Assembly (NCBI RefSeq): GCF_007990225.1
Contig: NZ_BJWF01000019.1
Coordinates: 1-47,522, forward strand
Direction: 5' to 3'
DNA: 47,522 nt
Source: Enterococcus villorum
GTDB taxonomy: Bacteria > Bacillota > Bacilli > Lactobacillales > Enterococcaceae
The first letter of the stretch is position 1, and the number at the start of each line of letters is the position of its first letter. A program made the position numbers and the translations under genes. Under the pieces are notes generated by a model, which saw only the letters and a list, made by a program, of their open reading frames with translations, searched no databases and was not told the origin of the DNA. Shown here one piece after another: positions 35,109 to 43,685 of this stretch.

Positions 35109-35475
35109 CTTTTCCCACTCCCACTATTTGTTAGTAGTTTAAACATACCACAAAATATTTCCGTTATTTTTCCTACAATTTCTTAAAGACAGAAAAATTA
35201 GTCTTATTTTAATTTTGTTAAAAAACGTAACCAGTCAACACTTATGTCTTATTTTCAAAAAAATAAGCCTGAATTTCCCAACAGTTTTCACTATCAAAAA
35301 AAATCAGACTTAAAATAAAATGTTATTTATAACAGAATCGTAGTTAGTAATGTTTCAAAAAACAAAGCACTACCTGGATCAATATGATCAATCGCCCTTT
35401 CTCCTAGATAAGAAGCTCGACCTTTTTTGCAACTAGATTTTTGGTATGTACTTTGTCCTGCTCCATTCTTTGATG
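35100..35475. repeat. Direct duplicate (copy A) of 36637-37010
   Basis: Nearly collinear with 36637-37010: shared strings include CCACAAAATATTTCCGTTAT-type leader sequence, the AAAAAAATAAGCCTGAATTT terminator arm, and GTTTCAAAAAACAAAGCACT from dhaL. It covers the leader of the coiled-coil gene 2, a dhaL terminator and the 3' end of dhaL. The copies have diverged by scattered substitutions and one ~9-base deletion. Confidence 0.9.
35327..35475 (-). pseudogene. 3' remnant of a duplicated dhaL
   Basis: Aligns with the last ~150 bases of dhaL (36858-37010): GCACTACCTGGATCAATATG versus GCACCTGGATCGATATG, then ATCGCCCTTTCTCCTA and AAGAAGCTCG are shared. It has a deletion and no start, so it is not functional. 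It marks the end of the duplicated block containing a coiled-coil gene; homology fades beyond about 35490. The plus-strand open frame across it is accidental. Confidence 0.85.
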
Positions 35476-35643
35476 GTTGCCATTTTGACATTTCCTTTCT
35501 CGATTGACTTAATGGAACATAGAATCGTTATCTTCCGATTATTTCTAAGTCGTGGGATTTTTATTTATTTTTTGGAATACTTCTCTCATACAAAAAAGAA
35601 AAGTCTAGCTAATTTACATAACCGATACTTTCTTTTTCTGCTA

Positions 35644-36642
35644 TTAGGCTCTTTGGGCCATGGTGTGTGCTTTTTCTTCCTTTGCTGGTTGATTTTGATG
35701 TTCGTTGGATTTATTCATAGCTTTATTCGTCAAATGATTAAACACTTGTTTGTCATTCGATTTTTCCGGTTCATGTTTTAATAAACTTTCTAGTGATTTG
35801 GAAGACTGCAAGACATTCGCCTGTGTCTGTTGAAGCGCCTGATGAATTGGACCAAGTAATGGTACCAAACATGTAAATAAATCTTTTGATACACCATCGC
35901 GTAATTTTGTCAGTTTTTCATTTAAGTTCATAATTTTTGTGTTTATTTTACCTGCATTCTCCGCCAATCTATCAAACTCTGGTCGCTTCTTTGTGAAGGT
36001 GTTATTCAAATGATTCATATGCTTGTTTAAAAATTCTTTCTTCGCAACTAATTCTTTGTTTTCTTTATTATATACTTGACGTTCGGTTGAATCAATATCT
36101 TCTTGTAGCTTACTTTTTGCCCCAGTAAAATAACTAAAAAATTTTTTTACAGGCGAATTCTCAATCGCTGTGATTTGCATTTGTTTTTCTTCAATCGTCT
36201 GTTTTAGCGTACTGATCTCCTTCTTCGTTTTAGCAATATCCTTTTCCCCATTCCGACATAATATGACCTTTGCTTCAACATCTTCTTTTAAATACTTAAT
36301 GTCTTCATCTCTGTTAGTTGCCATTCTTTCTAATTTTACATAGCCCTCTGTAAGTTCAGTTATTTCTGCTTTCTTAGATGCATATTCCCTTATGAGCTGA
36401 GGCGGAAGTTCTAACGTTGCAATATGCATTGGAAGATTATTACAATTAATTTGTAACGTTCCTAAGTTCGTTACGTTAGATCCTTTTAACAACTCTACTT
36501 TTCTTGTTTCAATTGCAGCAATTTCCACTTTATTTTTCCTTGAATAAGCCTCTATGTCTTGTTGTCTGATTTTCCCATCCACAGCTACTTCTTCTGGTAT
36601 AGTAGATAATCGCGGACTATATTTTTTATTGGTTGTTGCCAT
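35644..36642 (-). CDS. Coiled-coil family protein 3, unknown function
   Basis: 332 residues. N-terminal ~70 residues are mixed; LPPQLIREY is at 79-87. Two long coiled coils (~88-160 and ~180-250) flank KKFFSYFTGAKSKL (166-179), the same hinge as IKRFINLFTGEKKQL in the gene at 39667. A conserved helix follows (RDGVSKDLFTCLVPLLGPI, ~249-266), and the tail is polar (ending EEKAHTMAQRA). There is no signal or membrane segment. The hairpin-like coil-hinge-coil resembles a structural or scaffold protein. RBS GAGGGAGTGGG. It sits directly downstream of dhaL and is separated by a terminator and its own AT-rich leader. Confidence 0.75.
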   Translation of the reverse strand: MATTNKKYSPRLSTIPEEVAVDGKIRQQDIEAYSRKNKVEIAAIETRKVELLKGSNVTNLGTLQINCNNLPMHIATLELPPQLIREYASKKAEITELTEGYVKLERMATNRDEDIKYLKEDVEAKVILCRNGEKDIAKTKKEISTLKQTIEEKQMQITAIENSPVKKFFSYFTGAKSKLQEDIDSTERQVYNKENKELVAKKEFLNKHMNHLNNTFTKKRPEFDRLAENAGKINTKIMNLNEKLTKLRDGVSKDLFTCLVPLLGPIHQALQQTQANVLQSSKSLESLLKHEPEKSNDKQVFNHLTNKAMNKSNEHQNQPAKEEKAHTMAQRA

Positions 36643-37010
36643 ATTTTCCCACTCCCTCTATTTGTTAATAATTTAAACATATCACAAAATATTTCCGTTA
36701 TTTTTCCTACAATTTCTTGAAGATGGAAAAATTAGTATGATTTTAACTTTGTTAAAAAACATAACCAGTACACACTTATTCCTTATTTCAAAAAAATAAG
36801 CCTGAATTTTCCAACAGTTCTCACTGTCAAAAAAACAGACTTAAAATAAAATGTTATTTATAATGGGAGCGTGGCTAGTAATGTTTCAAAAAACAAAGCA
36901 CTAGAAGCGGCACCTGGATCGATATGACCAATCGCCCTTTCTCCTAAATAAGAAGCTCGTCCTTTTTTTGCCACTAAATTTTTGGTATGTTCTTTGGCCT
37001 GTTCAATTGT
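36637..37010. repeat. Direct duplicate (copy B) of 35100-35475
   Basis: The intact version of the duplicated block: the real 3' end of dhaL, its terminator and the leader of coiled-coil gene 3. The match to copy A begins at the start codons (GCAACA after ATATG here and after GTTG in copy A). Confidence 0.9.
36795..36843 (-). terminator. Terminator after dhaL
   Basis: Minus strand AAGTCTG / CAGGCTT (one G-U pair) encloses an inner ACAGT / ACTGT stem and ends in ATTTTTTTG. The duplicated copy near 35260-35312 keeps the same layout. Confidence 0.7.
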
Positions 37011-37460
37011 TTCTTTGGTTAATTGATTTTTCTTCAACGCTTCTGTTACAGGTATCCAGACATCTAACATCGTTTTATCTTTTGCTTGCGCTTTTCCTCT
37101 TGCTTGGATTCCTTTTGTTCCTTCTTCAATAATTTCTCCTAATTGTGTGACAGAATCAATCGTATCCAGTTCTTTGGTGGCTTTCATCATGTTCATAAAC
37201 GCAGACCCATACAAGGGACCAGAAGCGCCACCAACTTTTGAGATCATGGCCATCGAAAGGATTTTAAATGTCTCACTAATGGTCGTTGGCGGGTCTTGTT
37301 GAAAAGCTTCCATGTAAGCTGTAACCCCACGCCCCATATTATTGCCGTGATCGCCATCTCCAATTGGTGTATCCAATTCACTAAGGTAGCTTTTATTTTC
37401 ATCAATTTTTTCTGTAAATGCAGATAACCATGCTTGAATTTCATTTACCGTTATTGTCAT
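36858..37460 (-). CDS. dhaL: Dihydroxyacetone kinase, ADP-binding subunit DhaL
   Basis: 200 residues from the ATG at 37460 (RBS GGGGTGAAA); an ATG at 37481 would overlap dhaK further and is less likely. DhaL holds the ADP that is rephosphorylated by DhaM and passes phosphate to dihydroxyacetone on DhaK. The Mg-ADP motif IGDGDHGNNMGRG carries the metal-binding Asp residues; KVGGASGPLYGSAF and the C-terminal GERAIGHIDPGAASSALFFETL are family-typical. Third gene of dhaM-dhaK-dhaL. Its 3' end was copied in the duplication to 35327-35475. Confidence 0.95.
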   Translation of the reverse strand: MTITVNEIQAWLSAFTEKIDENKSYLSELDTPIGDGDHGNNMGRGVTAYMEAFQQDPPTTISETFKILSMAMISKVGGASGPLYGSAFMNMMKATKELDTIDSVTQLGEIIEEGTKGIQARGKAQAKDKTMLDVWIPVTEALKKNQLTKETIEQAKEHTKNLVAKKGRASYLGERAIGHIDPGAASSALFFETLLATLPL

Positions 37461-37474
37461 TTTTTCACCCCTAC

Positions 37475-38458
37475 CTACCATGAAATGGTTTGAACTTCAC
37501 TTTCTAACGCTTCTTGCCAATTGGTATCCGTTAAATCAATCATCGTTAATGACAACCCTTGCATATCTAAAGAGGTCATAAAATTACCAACTTTGTGGAA
37601 CGTAACTTTTACGGCTGCTTGTTCTAGTAATTGTTGGACGTCATTCATAAAAACAAACAATTCCATCAAGGGTGTTCCCCCCATACCATTGACTAATACA
37701 CCCACTTCTTTTGGTTTTTCTTGATAATCGGCTAAAATTTTTGAAACCAACTCTTTTGCTAAAACTTTAGAAGACTGTAACTTTTCCCGACGGTAACCAG
37801 GTTCGCCATGGATACCTACCCCATATTCAATTTCATCTTCTGCTAATTCAAATCCTGGTTTTCCCACTTCAGGAACCGTAGCTGCCCGTAACGCTACGCC
37901 AATCGTTTTGATTGTTGGCACGAGTTGATCGCCTAATGCTTTTAATTCTTTTAAGGAAGCACCGTTTCTCGCAGCATTGCCTAAAATTTTATGCACCAAA
38001 ACGGTACCCGCAACTCCACGTTTTCCAGCTGTATAGGTACTGTTTTCCACTGCGATGTCATCATCCACGATCACACTTTCCACTTCAATCTCTTCCATAG
38101 TAGCCATTTCTTTAGCCATGTCAAAATTCAGCACATCACCAGTGTAATTTTTGACAATTAAGAGTACGCCTTTTCCCTGATCAGCTTCTTTGATTGCTGT
38201 TTGCACTTGATCTGGCGTAGGCGAAGTAAATACATCGCCAAGAACGGCTGCGCTCAACATTCCATTTCCTATAAATCCTGCATGTGCGGGTTCGTGTCCA
38301 CTACCTCCGCCAGAAACCAGTCCCACTTGTTCGACTTTTTCATTTTTAGCCACTACTCGGGAATTACCCACTCGATGAACTCTATCAGGGTAGCTTTTAA
38401 TTAACCCAGACAACATTTCTTCTACAATATTACTTGCTTCATTCATGATTTTTTTCAT
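37475..38458 (-). CDS. dhaK: Dihydroxyacetone kinase, substrate-binding subunit DhaK
   Basis: 327 residues from the ATG at 38458 (RBS TTGGGGATAAG). Binds dihydroxyacetone covalently through the His in GVGIHGEPGYRRE. Other family blocks are VSGGGSGHEPAHAGFIGNGMLSAAVLG and LLIVKNYTGDVLNFDMA. The start lies 2 bases after the dhaM stop, and the dhaL ATG lies 14 bases upstream of the dhaK stop. Product is dihydroxyacetone phosphate for glycolysis, linked to glycerol metabolism. Confidence 0.96.
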   Translation of the reverse strand: MKKIMNEASNIVEEMLSGLIKSYPDRVHRVGNSRVVAKNEKVEQVGLVSGGGSGHEPAHAGFIGNGMLSAAVLGDVFTSPTPDQVQTAIKEADQGKGVLLIVKNYTGDVLNFDMAKEMATMEEIEVESVIVDDDIAVENSTYTAGKRGVAGTVLVHKILGNAARNGASLKELKALGDQLVPTIKTIGVALRAATVPEVGKPGFELAEDEIEYGVGIHGEPGYRREKLQSSKVLAKELVSKILADYQEKPKEVGVLVNGMGGTPLMELFVFMNDVQQLLEQAAVKVTFHKVGNFMTSLDMQGLSLTMIDLTDTNWQEALESEVQTISW

Positions 38459-38460
38459 TC

Positions 38461-38856
38461 TTATCCCCAACCTTTCTTTCCTGCATTTTGTGCTTCTGTC
38501 AGTATTTGTTGGATATCATCGGTGACGCCTGCTGTGATAGCTCCGGCAAATGCCCCTTCAACAATGGGTGCATCCACAAGGTAATAATTCTTTTGCTGTT
38601 CATCAGACAACATCTCTTTTGCCATTTCTGCATTTAATACCGCACTACCAATATCGGCAAAAACAAAATAGGCTGTGGATTCTTCTGATTGATTCACCGC
38701 CTCAATGATTTTCATAGGATCTGAACCAATCTCTCCATTCACGCCTCCTAATGAAAAAATAGCAACATCTTTTGACTGTTGCATTTGTTCAATCATCTCT
38801 TTTAAGCCATCCGTCACTTTTTGACTATGAGAAACTAGTAAAATACTTTTTTTCAT
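38461..38856 (-). CDS. dhaM: PTS-dependent phosphotransferase DhaM (EIIA-Dha type)
   Basis: 131 residues from the ATG at 38856 (RBS AAGAAGGGA). It is the short, single-domain DhaM of Firmicutes, a mannose-EIIA-like fold, unlike the multidomain E. coli protein. Phospho-His is in [13 protein letters not shown], and [14 protein letters not shown] and [15 protein letters not shown] complete the fold. It takes phosphate from HPr and passes it to DhaL-ADP. First gene of the operon; a cre site lies 41 bases upstream. Confidence 0.94.
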   Translation of the reverse strand: MKKSILLVSHSQKVTDGLKEMIEQMQQSKDVAIFSLGGVNGEIGSDPMKIIEAVNQSEESTAYFVFADIGSAVLNAEMAKEMLSDEQQKNYYLVDAPIVEGAFAGAITAGVTDDIQQILTEAQNAGKKGWG

Positions 38857-38896
38857 TATGATTTCCCTTCTTTCTCTTGAATCGAAACCCAAACAA

Positions 38897-38911
38897 AGAT
38901 TGCGCTTTCAT
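38897..38911 (-). promoter_or_regulatory. Catabolite-responsive element (cre) upstream of dhaM
   Basis: The minus strand reads ATGAAAGCGCAATCT, a full match to the cre consensus WTGNAANCGNWNNCW. Position just upstream of dhaM suggests CcpA repression of dihydroxyacetone use on preferred sugars. Confidence 0.8.
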
Positions 38912-39157
38912 TTTCCGACTATCAATGAGCATACTAGAAACCAAAGAACAATTTTCATACACTCAGTATATAATACTAGGATCCTTTTTGGAAATGATGC
39001 GCCACTAGCGATTAGTCATTTTTTACTAAAAATCAGCCAAATAATCCCCTCTGCTATCAATGGAAAAACACTGTTTAGTCCTGATCAATTGGAATTGTTC
39101 GCCTGCGACGTCTCGACTAATATTTGTTATACTGCTAATAAAGAAAGGAGAGATCAC

Positions 39158-39478
39158 ATGATTATTACAACAACAAACAGTGTCGAAGGTAAAGAAGTTA
39201 CAGCCTATAAAGGCATCGTTTTTGGCGAAGTTATTACAGGGATCAATGTCTTAAAAGACTTAGGGGCAGGATTACGAAACGTTTTTGGTGGACGTTCAAA
39301 GAGCTATGAAAATGAATTGTTGACAGCCAGAGAAGAAGCCTTAGCTGAAATGCAAGAACGCGCGCAATCATTAGGAGCAGATGCGGTAATTGGTATAAAA
39401 ATGGATTATGAAGTATTAGGCAGTGATAATGGCATGTTAATGGTCACCTGCAGTGGAACGGCAGTAAAATTGATTTAA
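39158..39478 (+). CDS. YbjQ/UPF0145-family protein
   Basis: 106 residues from the ATG at 39158 with RBS AAAGGAGAG. A longer open frame from 38858 crosses the dhaM promoter and is not credible. The sequence [23 protein letters not shown], the [10 protein letters not shown] motif, and [23 protein letters not shown] are the UPF0145 signature. The family forms pentamers and is sometimes named heavy-metal-binding, but its function is not established. A -10-like TATACT lies near 39129-39134. Confidence 0.9.
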   Translation: MIITTTNSVEGKEVTAYKGIVFGEVITGINVLKDLGAGLRNVFGGRSKSYENELLTAREEALAEMQERAQSLGADAVIGIKMDYEVLGSDNGMLMVTCSGTAVKLI

Positions 39479-39531
39479 AGATTAAAACATCAATTTGTTT
39501 CTTAACTACAGTTATTTTTAAATTTACTAAA

Positions 39532-39564
39532 AAGGATGGTTTTTTACTAAAAAAGACCATCCTT
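39532..39564. terminator. Terminator between ybjQ-like gene and coiled-coil gene 4
   Basis: AAGGATGGT (39532-39540) pairs with ACCATCCTT (39556-39564), with A/T pairs inside. The T-run is weak on both strands. About 100 bases of AT-rich sequence separate it from the end of the gene at 39667. Confidence 0.6.
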
Positions 39565-39666
39565 GATTTATGATAATTTCTATGTAAAGCAACCGTTTTG
39601 TTAAGGAACTAATATTTTTACTATGCTATTTCTACTAACCAATGCTTGTTTACTAACAAATAATCA

Positions 39667-40812
39667 TTATATCTCAGACTCGTGAAGTTTTTTATTAAAT
39701 GTAGATTTTGACTGATTTATATCTTTATTTTTTCTCTCTTTTTCTGTATTCAATTGTTTTTGAGCGTTGCTTGTTAGATCAATAATTGGTTTCTTCTCAT
39801 TTTTTGTTAAGTTACTATTTTCAAATTTTTGATAATTTTTCACTTGATATATAAAATCAACTTTTAGATCATCCATTCTTTCTGTTATCTTATCAATTTT
39901 CTGATCTAAATTCTGTATTTTCTCAGCTTTTTCTTTATTGATTATTTGTGTATTCTTTGTTTGTTTTGATACAGATTCAAGTTCTTGCGAAAGTCTTTGT
40001 AATTGCGTTAGTTTCTCTTCACGATATACTACATATTGATTAGTAATAGCTGCACAGTGATCTTTGATAACGGATAAAATCACTGGGAGTTTGTTTTCTA
40101 ATTTTTCTTTAGATGCAATTGACTGGTTCAAAGAGTTAGTGGCCTTCTCAAGTGAGGATTTATCATTATTCAATTCACTTTTTAACTGCTTTTTCTCACC
40201 AGTAAAAAGATTAATAAATCTTTTTATGAGTGACCGATTAATACTTTTAAGTTTATGTTCCTTCGTTTGACAAATTTCACTCAATTTATCTACTTCTTTT
40301 TTGTTTGACTGAATAGTTTTTGTTAGTTTTTTAAATTTATCTATTTTTTCATCCAAATCCAAAACAGAACTAGCTTTGTTTTCATTTATTCTCACTCTAG
40401 AAGAAAAATTATTTTCTATCTTATCTAAATTTCTTTTTATACTTTCTAAATTGTCGTCTATTTTTTTCTCTATTATTTCTATCTTATCGACTGGCTCATT
40501 TTTCGCTTTCTCTTTAATTGCTTCCACTTTAGCCAGTTGAGTTGCTTTCTCTTTTTTTGTTCGTTCTTGTGCTTTCTCTGCTCGATCGGCTAGTATTTTG
40601 TTAGCATTTCTATTGTGTTTCAACATTTCATCTTTTCTTTCTCTCAAAGTTTCCAAGTATTTTTTATCACTTTTTGATTCCGAACGATCATATTTTCTAA
40701 CTGCTTTTGAGATATCATTATCAATTTCTTTTAATGTTTTTTCACTGTAAGGCTTATCTTTCGGTTGCGTATAAGTTGAACCTTGATATTCTTCTTCTCT
40801 ATGTCTTGCCAT
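39667..40812 (-). CDS. Coiled-coil family protein 4, unknown function
   Basis: 381 residues, extremely Lys/Glu-rich and nearly all helical. The N-terminus has TYTQPKDKPYSEK (13-25). Coiled coils (~25-190 and ~207-345) flank IKRFINLFTGEKKQL (196-210), matching KKFFSYFTGAKSKL in protein 3 at 35644. It lacks the IPPxLxxEY motif of the others. The tail is basic (ending STFNKKLHESEI). No signal peptide, membrane helix or catalytic motif. RBS AAAAGGAGTGAAG matches the start context of the other members. Could be a scaffold or an effector; not resolved. Confidence 0.72.
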   Translation of the reverse strand: MARHREEEYQGSTYTQPKDKPYSEKTLKEIDNDISKAVRKYDRSESKSDKKYLETLRERKDEMLKHNRNANKILADRAEKAQERTKKEKATQLAKVEAIKEKAKNEPVDKIEIIEKKIDDNLESIKRNLDKIENNFSSRVRINENKASSVLDLDEKIDKFKKLTKTIQSNKKEVDKLSEICQTKEHKLKSINRSLIKRFINLFTGEKKQLKSELNNDKSSLEKATNSLNQSIASKEKLENKLPVILSVIKDHCAAITNQYVVYREEKLTQLQRLSQELESVSKQTKNTQIINKEKAEKIQNLDQKIDKITERMDDLKVDFIYQVKNYQKFENSNLTKNEKKPIIDLTSNAQKQLNTEKERKNKDINQSKSTFNKKLHESEI

Positions 40813-41125
40813 TTTACTTCACTCCTTTTTATAATTACAGGATAGCATGAGCGTATTATTGTTATTTACTAACATTTTCTTTAGTTGAGAATTTTTGCTA
40901 ATTTTTAGATCAGCAAACTTTTTCTTTTTAGATCAAACATTCATTTTATGGAAAGCATAATTCTGTTGCTTTTACTTATAATAAGATAGGCGTATTATAG
41001 GAATGGCTCTTACAACTAGTTATTTGAAAATAAAGAAACACCGCTTATAACGTAATTGTTTTTAGATAATTATGTAAAAGTTAAAAAGAGGAATAAAGGT
41101 TTTCTAAGAGTCATTATTTTACGTA
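40813..41125. other. AT-rich leader and intergenic region of coiled-coil gene 4
   Basis: No gene seen. TTTTTAGATCA occurs twice (near 40898 and 40936). The region probably holds the promoter for the gene at 39667, but no clear -35/-10 pair was chosen. Confidence 0.35.
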
Positions 41126-41170
41126 TAAAAAAGATGTGATTTTTCACCTAACAAGTAAAAAATCACATCT
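41126..41170 (-). terminator. Terminator after pepV
   Basis: Perfect 12-bp stem GATGTGATTTTT (41133-41144) / AAAAATCACATC (41158-41169) followed on the minus strand by TTTTTTATACG. Confidence 0.85.
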
Positions 41171-41267
41171 CTATCACATTAGAACATCACTTTTTCAACC
41201 ATCCTTTTTCAAAAATAGCCTTTTAGAACAAGGATACAGGTTGAATAAGCATGAAATTAAATCGTCT

Positions 41268-42686
41268 TTATTTTGCCAAACGGTAGATAGCATCAGCGTA
41301 AATCGCTGTTGCACGGAATAAATCGTCTAGGCTCATAAATTCATTGGCTTGGTGCATCGTATCCGTATAACCTGGGAACATTGCGCCATATGCAACACCA
41401 CGTTTTAGTAGGCGTCCATAAGTACCTCCACCAATGATTTGTTCATATCCTTTTTCGCCAGTATGGTCTTCATACACTTGTAGTAAAGTTGCTACTAATG
41501 GATCTTCCATTGGTACATAATGAGGTTCCATCACACGTGCTCCACGTGTAACACTAGCTCCTTCTTCTTTTGTGTTTGCTGTAAGATTGCTTTCTAGTTC
41601 ATCAACTGTTACCCCTTTTGGAAAACGGAAGTTCATATTGATAAAGTTATCTTCTTCTGTTCCATTTTCTTTAAAAGCAAACAAGCCAGCATTCATGGTT
41701 AATTTACCCATTTTTTCATCTTCATGAGCAACCCCTAGTTTTTCCCCATAGAAGTCTTCATGCACATAAGATGCTGCTACATGGATAAATTGCTTGGCTG
41801 AGCCGATAAATTCATAGTTGTCTAAGAATAAAGCTAAGAATGAACCAGCATTAATTCCTGATTGTGGACTTGCGCCATGTGCCCCTTTTCCGACTAAATC
41901 AATTTTAACATACGTATTGTCTGCTTCAATAGAGCCACTGATTGGATTTGCTTCTACAAAACGATAAAATGCTTCTTCCATTTGAATAGCACTTTCTACG
42001 TCTGGTACTTCTAGAGTTGCTGTTGCTGTACTGGGCACCATATTTTCACGTAGTCCTGAAACAAATGTTTTCAACACATAATCTCCTGCATTGTCCCCTT
42101 GGAATCTTAGTGCAAAAGAAACGTTTCCTTTTTCACCATTGATAATTGGAAATTCAGCATCTGGTGAAAAACCAAAATCTGGTTCTTCTTCATGTTCGAA
42201 GTAGTAAGCCATGTCTGCCCAACCACTTTCCTCGTCACTACCGACAACGAAACGAACTTTTTTAGATAATTTTAAATCCAAGTCTTTAATGATTTTCATG
42301 GCATAGTAAGCAGCCATACTTGGTCCTTTATCATCGCTTGATCCTCGAGCAAAGATTTTACCATCTTTGATTATTGGTTCATAAGGGTCAGTATCCCAGC
42401 CATCTCCTGCTGGTACGACGTCCATGTGTCCAAAGATACCTAAAGTTTCGTCTCCTTCTCCAAGATCGATGTGACCCGCATAGTTATCGACGTTTTTTAC
42501 AACAAAACCATCACGTTCACCATACGCTAACATATGTTTTAACGCATCACGAGGTCCAGGTCCAAAAGGTGCATCAGGGGTTACTTTTGAATCATCCCGT
42601 TCACTGTTGACACGTAATAGATTTTTTAAGTCTTCAAGTAACTCTTCTTTACGTGCTTCTACTTCTTTTTGCCAATCGATTGTCAT
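41268..42686 (-). CDS. pepV: Dipeptidase PepV (M20 metallopeptidase)
   Basis: 472 residues, normal for PepV of lactic acid bacteria. Cleaves dipeptides and some tripeptides with an unblocked N-terminus in the cytoplasm, the last step of peptide use. Zinc ligands and catalytic residues appear in order: GIFGHMDVVPAGDGW (His and Asp), FARGSSDDKGPSMAAYYAM (bridging Asp), VGSDEESGWADM (Glu-Glu pair), SPDAEFP, and the last His in PGYTDTMHQANE. The ~190-residue lid domain between them is complete. Start at 42686. Transcribed alone. Confidence 0.95.
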   Translation of the reverse strand: MTIDWQKEVEARKEELLEDLKNLLRVNSERDDSKVTPDAPFGPGPRDALKHMLAYGERDGFVVKNVDNYAGHIDLGEGDETLGIFGHMDVVPAGDGWDTDPYEPIIKDGKIFARGSSDDKGPSMAAYYAMKIIKDLDLKLSKKVRFVVGSDEESGWADMAYYFEHEEEPDFGFSPDAEFPIINGEKGNVSFALRFQGDNAGDYVLKTFVSGLRENMVPSTATATLEVPDVESAIQMEEAFYRFVEANPISGSIEADNTYVKIDLVGKGAHGASPQSGINAGSFLALFLDNYEFIGSAKQFIHVAASYVHEDFYGEKLGVAHEDEKMGKLTMNAGLFAFKENGTEEDNFINMNFRFPKGVTVDELESNLTANTKEEGASVTRGARVMEPHYVPMEDPLVATLLQVYEDHTGEKGYEQIIGGGTYGRLLKRGVAYGAMFPGYTDTMHQANEFMSLDDLFRATAIYADAIYRLAK

Positions 42687-42831
42687 AAAATCAATCCTCC
42701 ACTCATTAAGTCTACTTGTCCATCATACCATAAATGAAAGAAAAAAAACCTTCAAATAAACAGTGATTCCTTACCCAAACAGTACTTTACATGAATTATT
42801 GAGTTATAATACAAGAAAGGAGGGACTTTAA

Positions 42832-43680
42832 ATGCGATTAGATAAATGCTTATTACAAAAAGTGATCACGCCACGCCCACCACAATCTCACAAAGGTACC
42901 TTTGGGCGAACCGTTTTGATTGGTGGAAATGATCAGTATGGCGGAGCGATTATCATGAGTGCGTTAGCGACAGTGAATAGCGGTGCTGGGCTTACGACCG
43001 TTATTACTGATCCGCACAATCATGCACCACTTCATGCGCATTTACCTGAGGCGATGTGTGTCAATTGGCAAGACAAAGAACAAATGTTGGCTACTATGGA
43101 AAAAGCAGATGTGCTATTGATTGGTCCAGGTTTAGGCACTTCTTCAAAAAGTTTAGACCACTTATCATTCGTTTTAGAAAAACAAAAAAGCCATCAATGG
43201 TTGGTCATGGATGGTTCAGCACTGACTTTGTTTTCTGAAAATCAACTAACCCTTCCTTTTCCGAAACAAACGATTATGACGCCTCATCAAATGGAATGGC
43301 AAAGGATTAGCTGTCTTACGATCGAGGAACAAACCCTTGAAAACAATCAAAAAAAACAACGAGAAATAGGCGCAACTGTTGTTTTAAAAAGTCATCAAAC
43401 AACCATTTATGGACAAAATGATCATTACCAAAACACGGCTGGTTCAGCTGCCATGGCAACCGGTGGAACAGGCGACACATTAGCAGGAATGATCACAGGA
43501 TTTCTTGCCCAATTTCCTAAAAATGATGAGACGGTTGCTGCAGCTGTCTATCTTCATAGTTTCATTGGTGATCAACTCGCACAAAAACAATACGTTGTGT
43601 TACCTACTCAAATCAGTCAAGAAATCCCTCAATGGATGCACTATTTCAGTCAGACAAATCAATCATCAAGGAGCTTTTAA
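42832..43680 (+). CDS. nnrD: ADP/ATP-dependent NAD(P)H-hydrate dehydratase
   Basis: 282 residues, ribokinase-like fold. Repairs hydrated NAD(P)H. Motifs: GTFGRTVLIGGNDQYGGAIIMSALATVNSGAG at the N-terminus, ADVLLIGPGLG, VMDGSAL, and NTAGSAAMATGGTGDTLAGMITG with the catalytic GTGD Asp. It lacks the N-terminal epimerase half of bifunctional NnrD/NnrE, as is usual in lactobacilli and enterococci. RBS AAAGGAGGG. The next gene starts 5 bases after the stop, so they form an operon. Confidence 0.93.
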   Translation: MRLDKCLLQKVITPRPPQSHKGTFGRTVLIGGNDQYGGAIIMSALATVNSGAGLTTVITDPHNHAPLHAHLPEAMCVNWQDKEQMLATMEKADVLLIGPGLGTSSKSLDHLSFVLEKQKSHQWLVMDGSALTLFSENQLTLPFPKQTIMTPHQMEWQRISCLTIEEQTLENNQKKQREIGATVVLKSHQTTIYGQNDHYQNTAGSAAMATGGTGDTLAGMITGFLAQFPKNDETVAAAVYLHSFIGDQLAQKQYVVLPTQISQEIPQWMHYFSQTNQSSRSF

Positions 43681-43685
43681 TTATT

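Noticed and set aside
35446-35781. 111-residue plus-strand frame with hydrophobic segments
   Set aside because: Antisense to coiled-coil gene 3 and to the dhaL remnant; its hydrophobicity comes from reading Lys/Glu codons backwards.
38858-39157. N-terminal extension of the YbjQ-like gene
   Set aside because: Would cover the dhaM promoter and cre; the UPF0145 family starts at the ATG at 39158 with a strong RBS.
32146-40812. Prophage or integrative element
   Set aside because: No integrase, transposase, terminal repeats, structural or mobilisation genes; conserved metabolic genes lie between the coiled-coil genes, so local duplication explains the region better.
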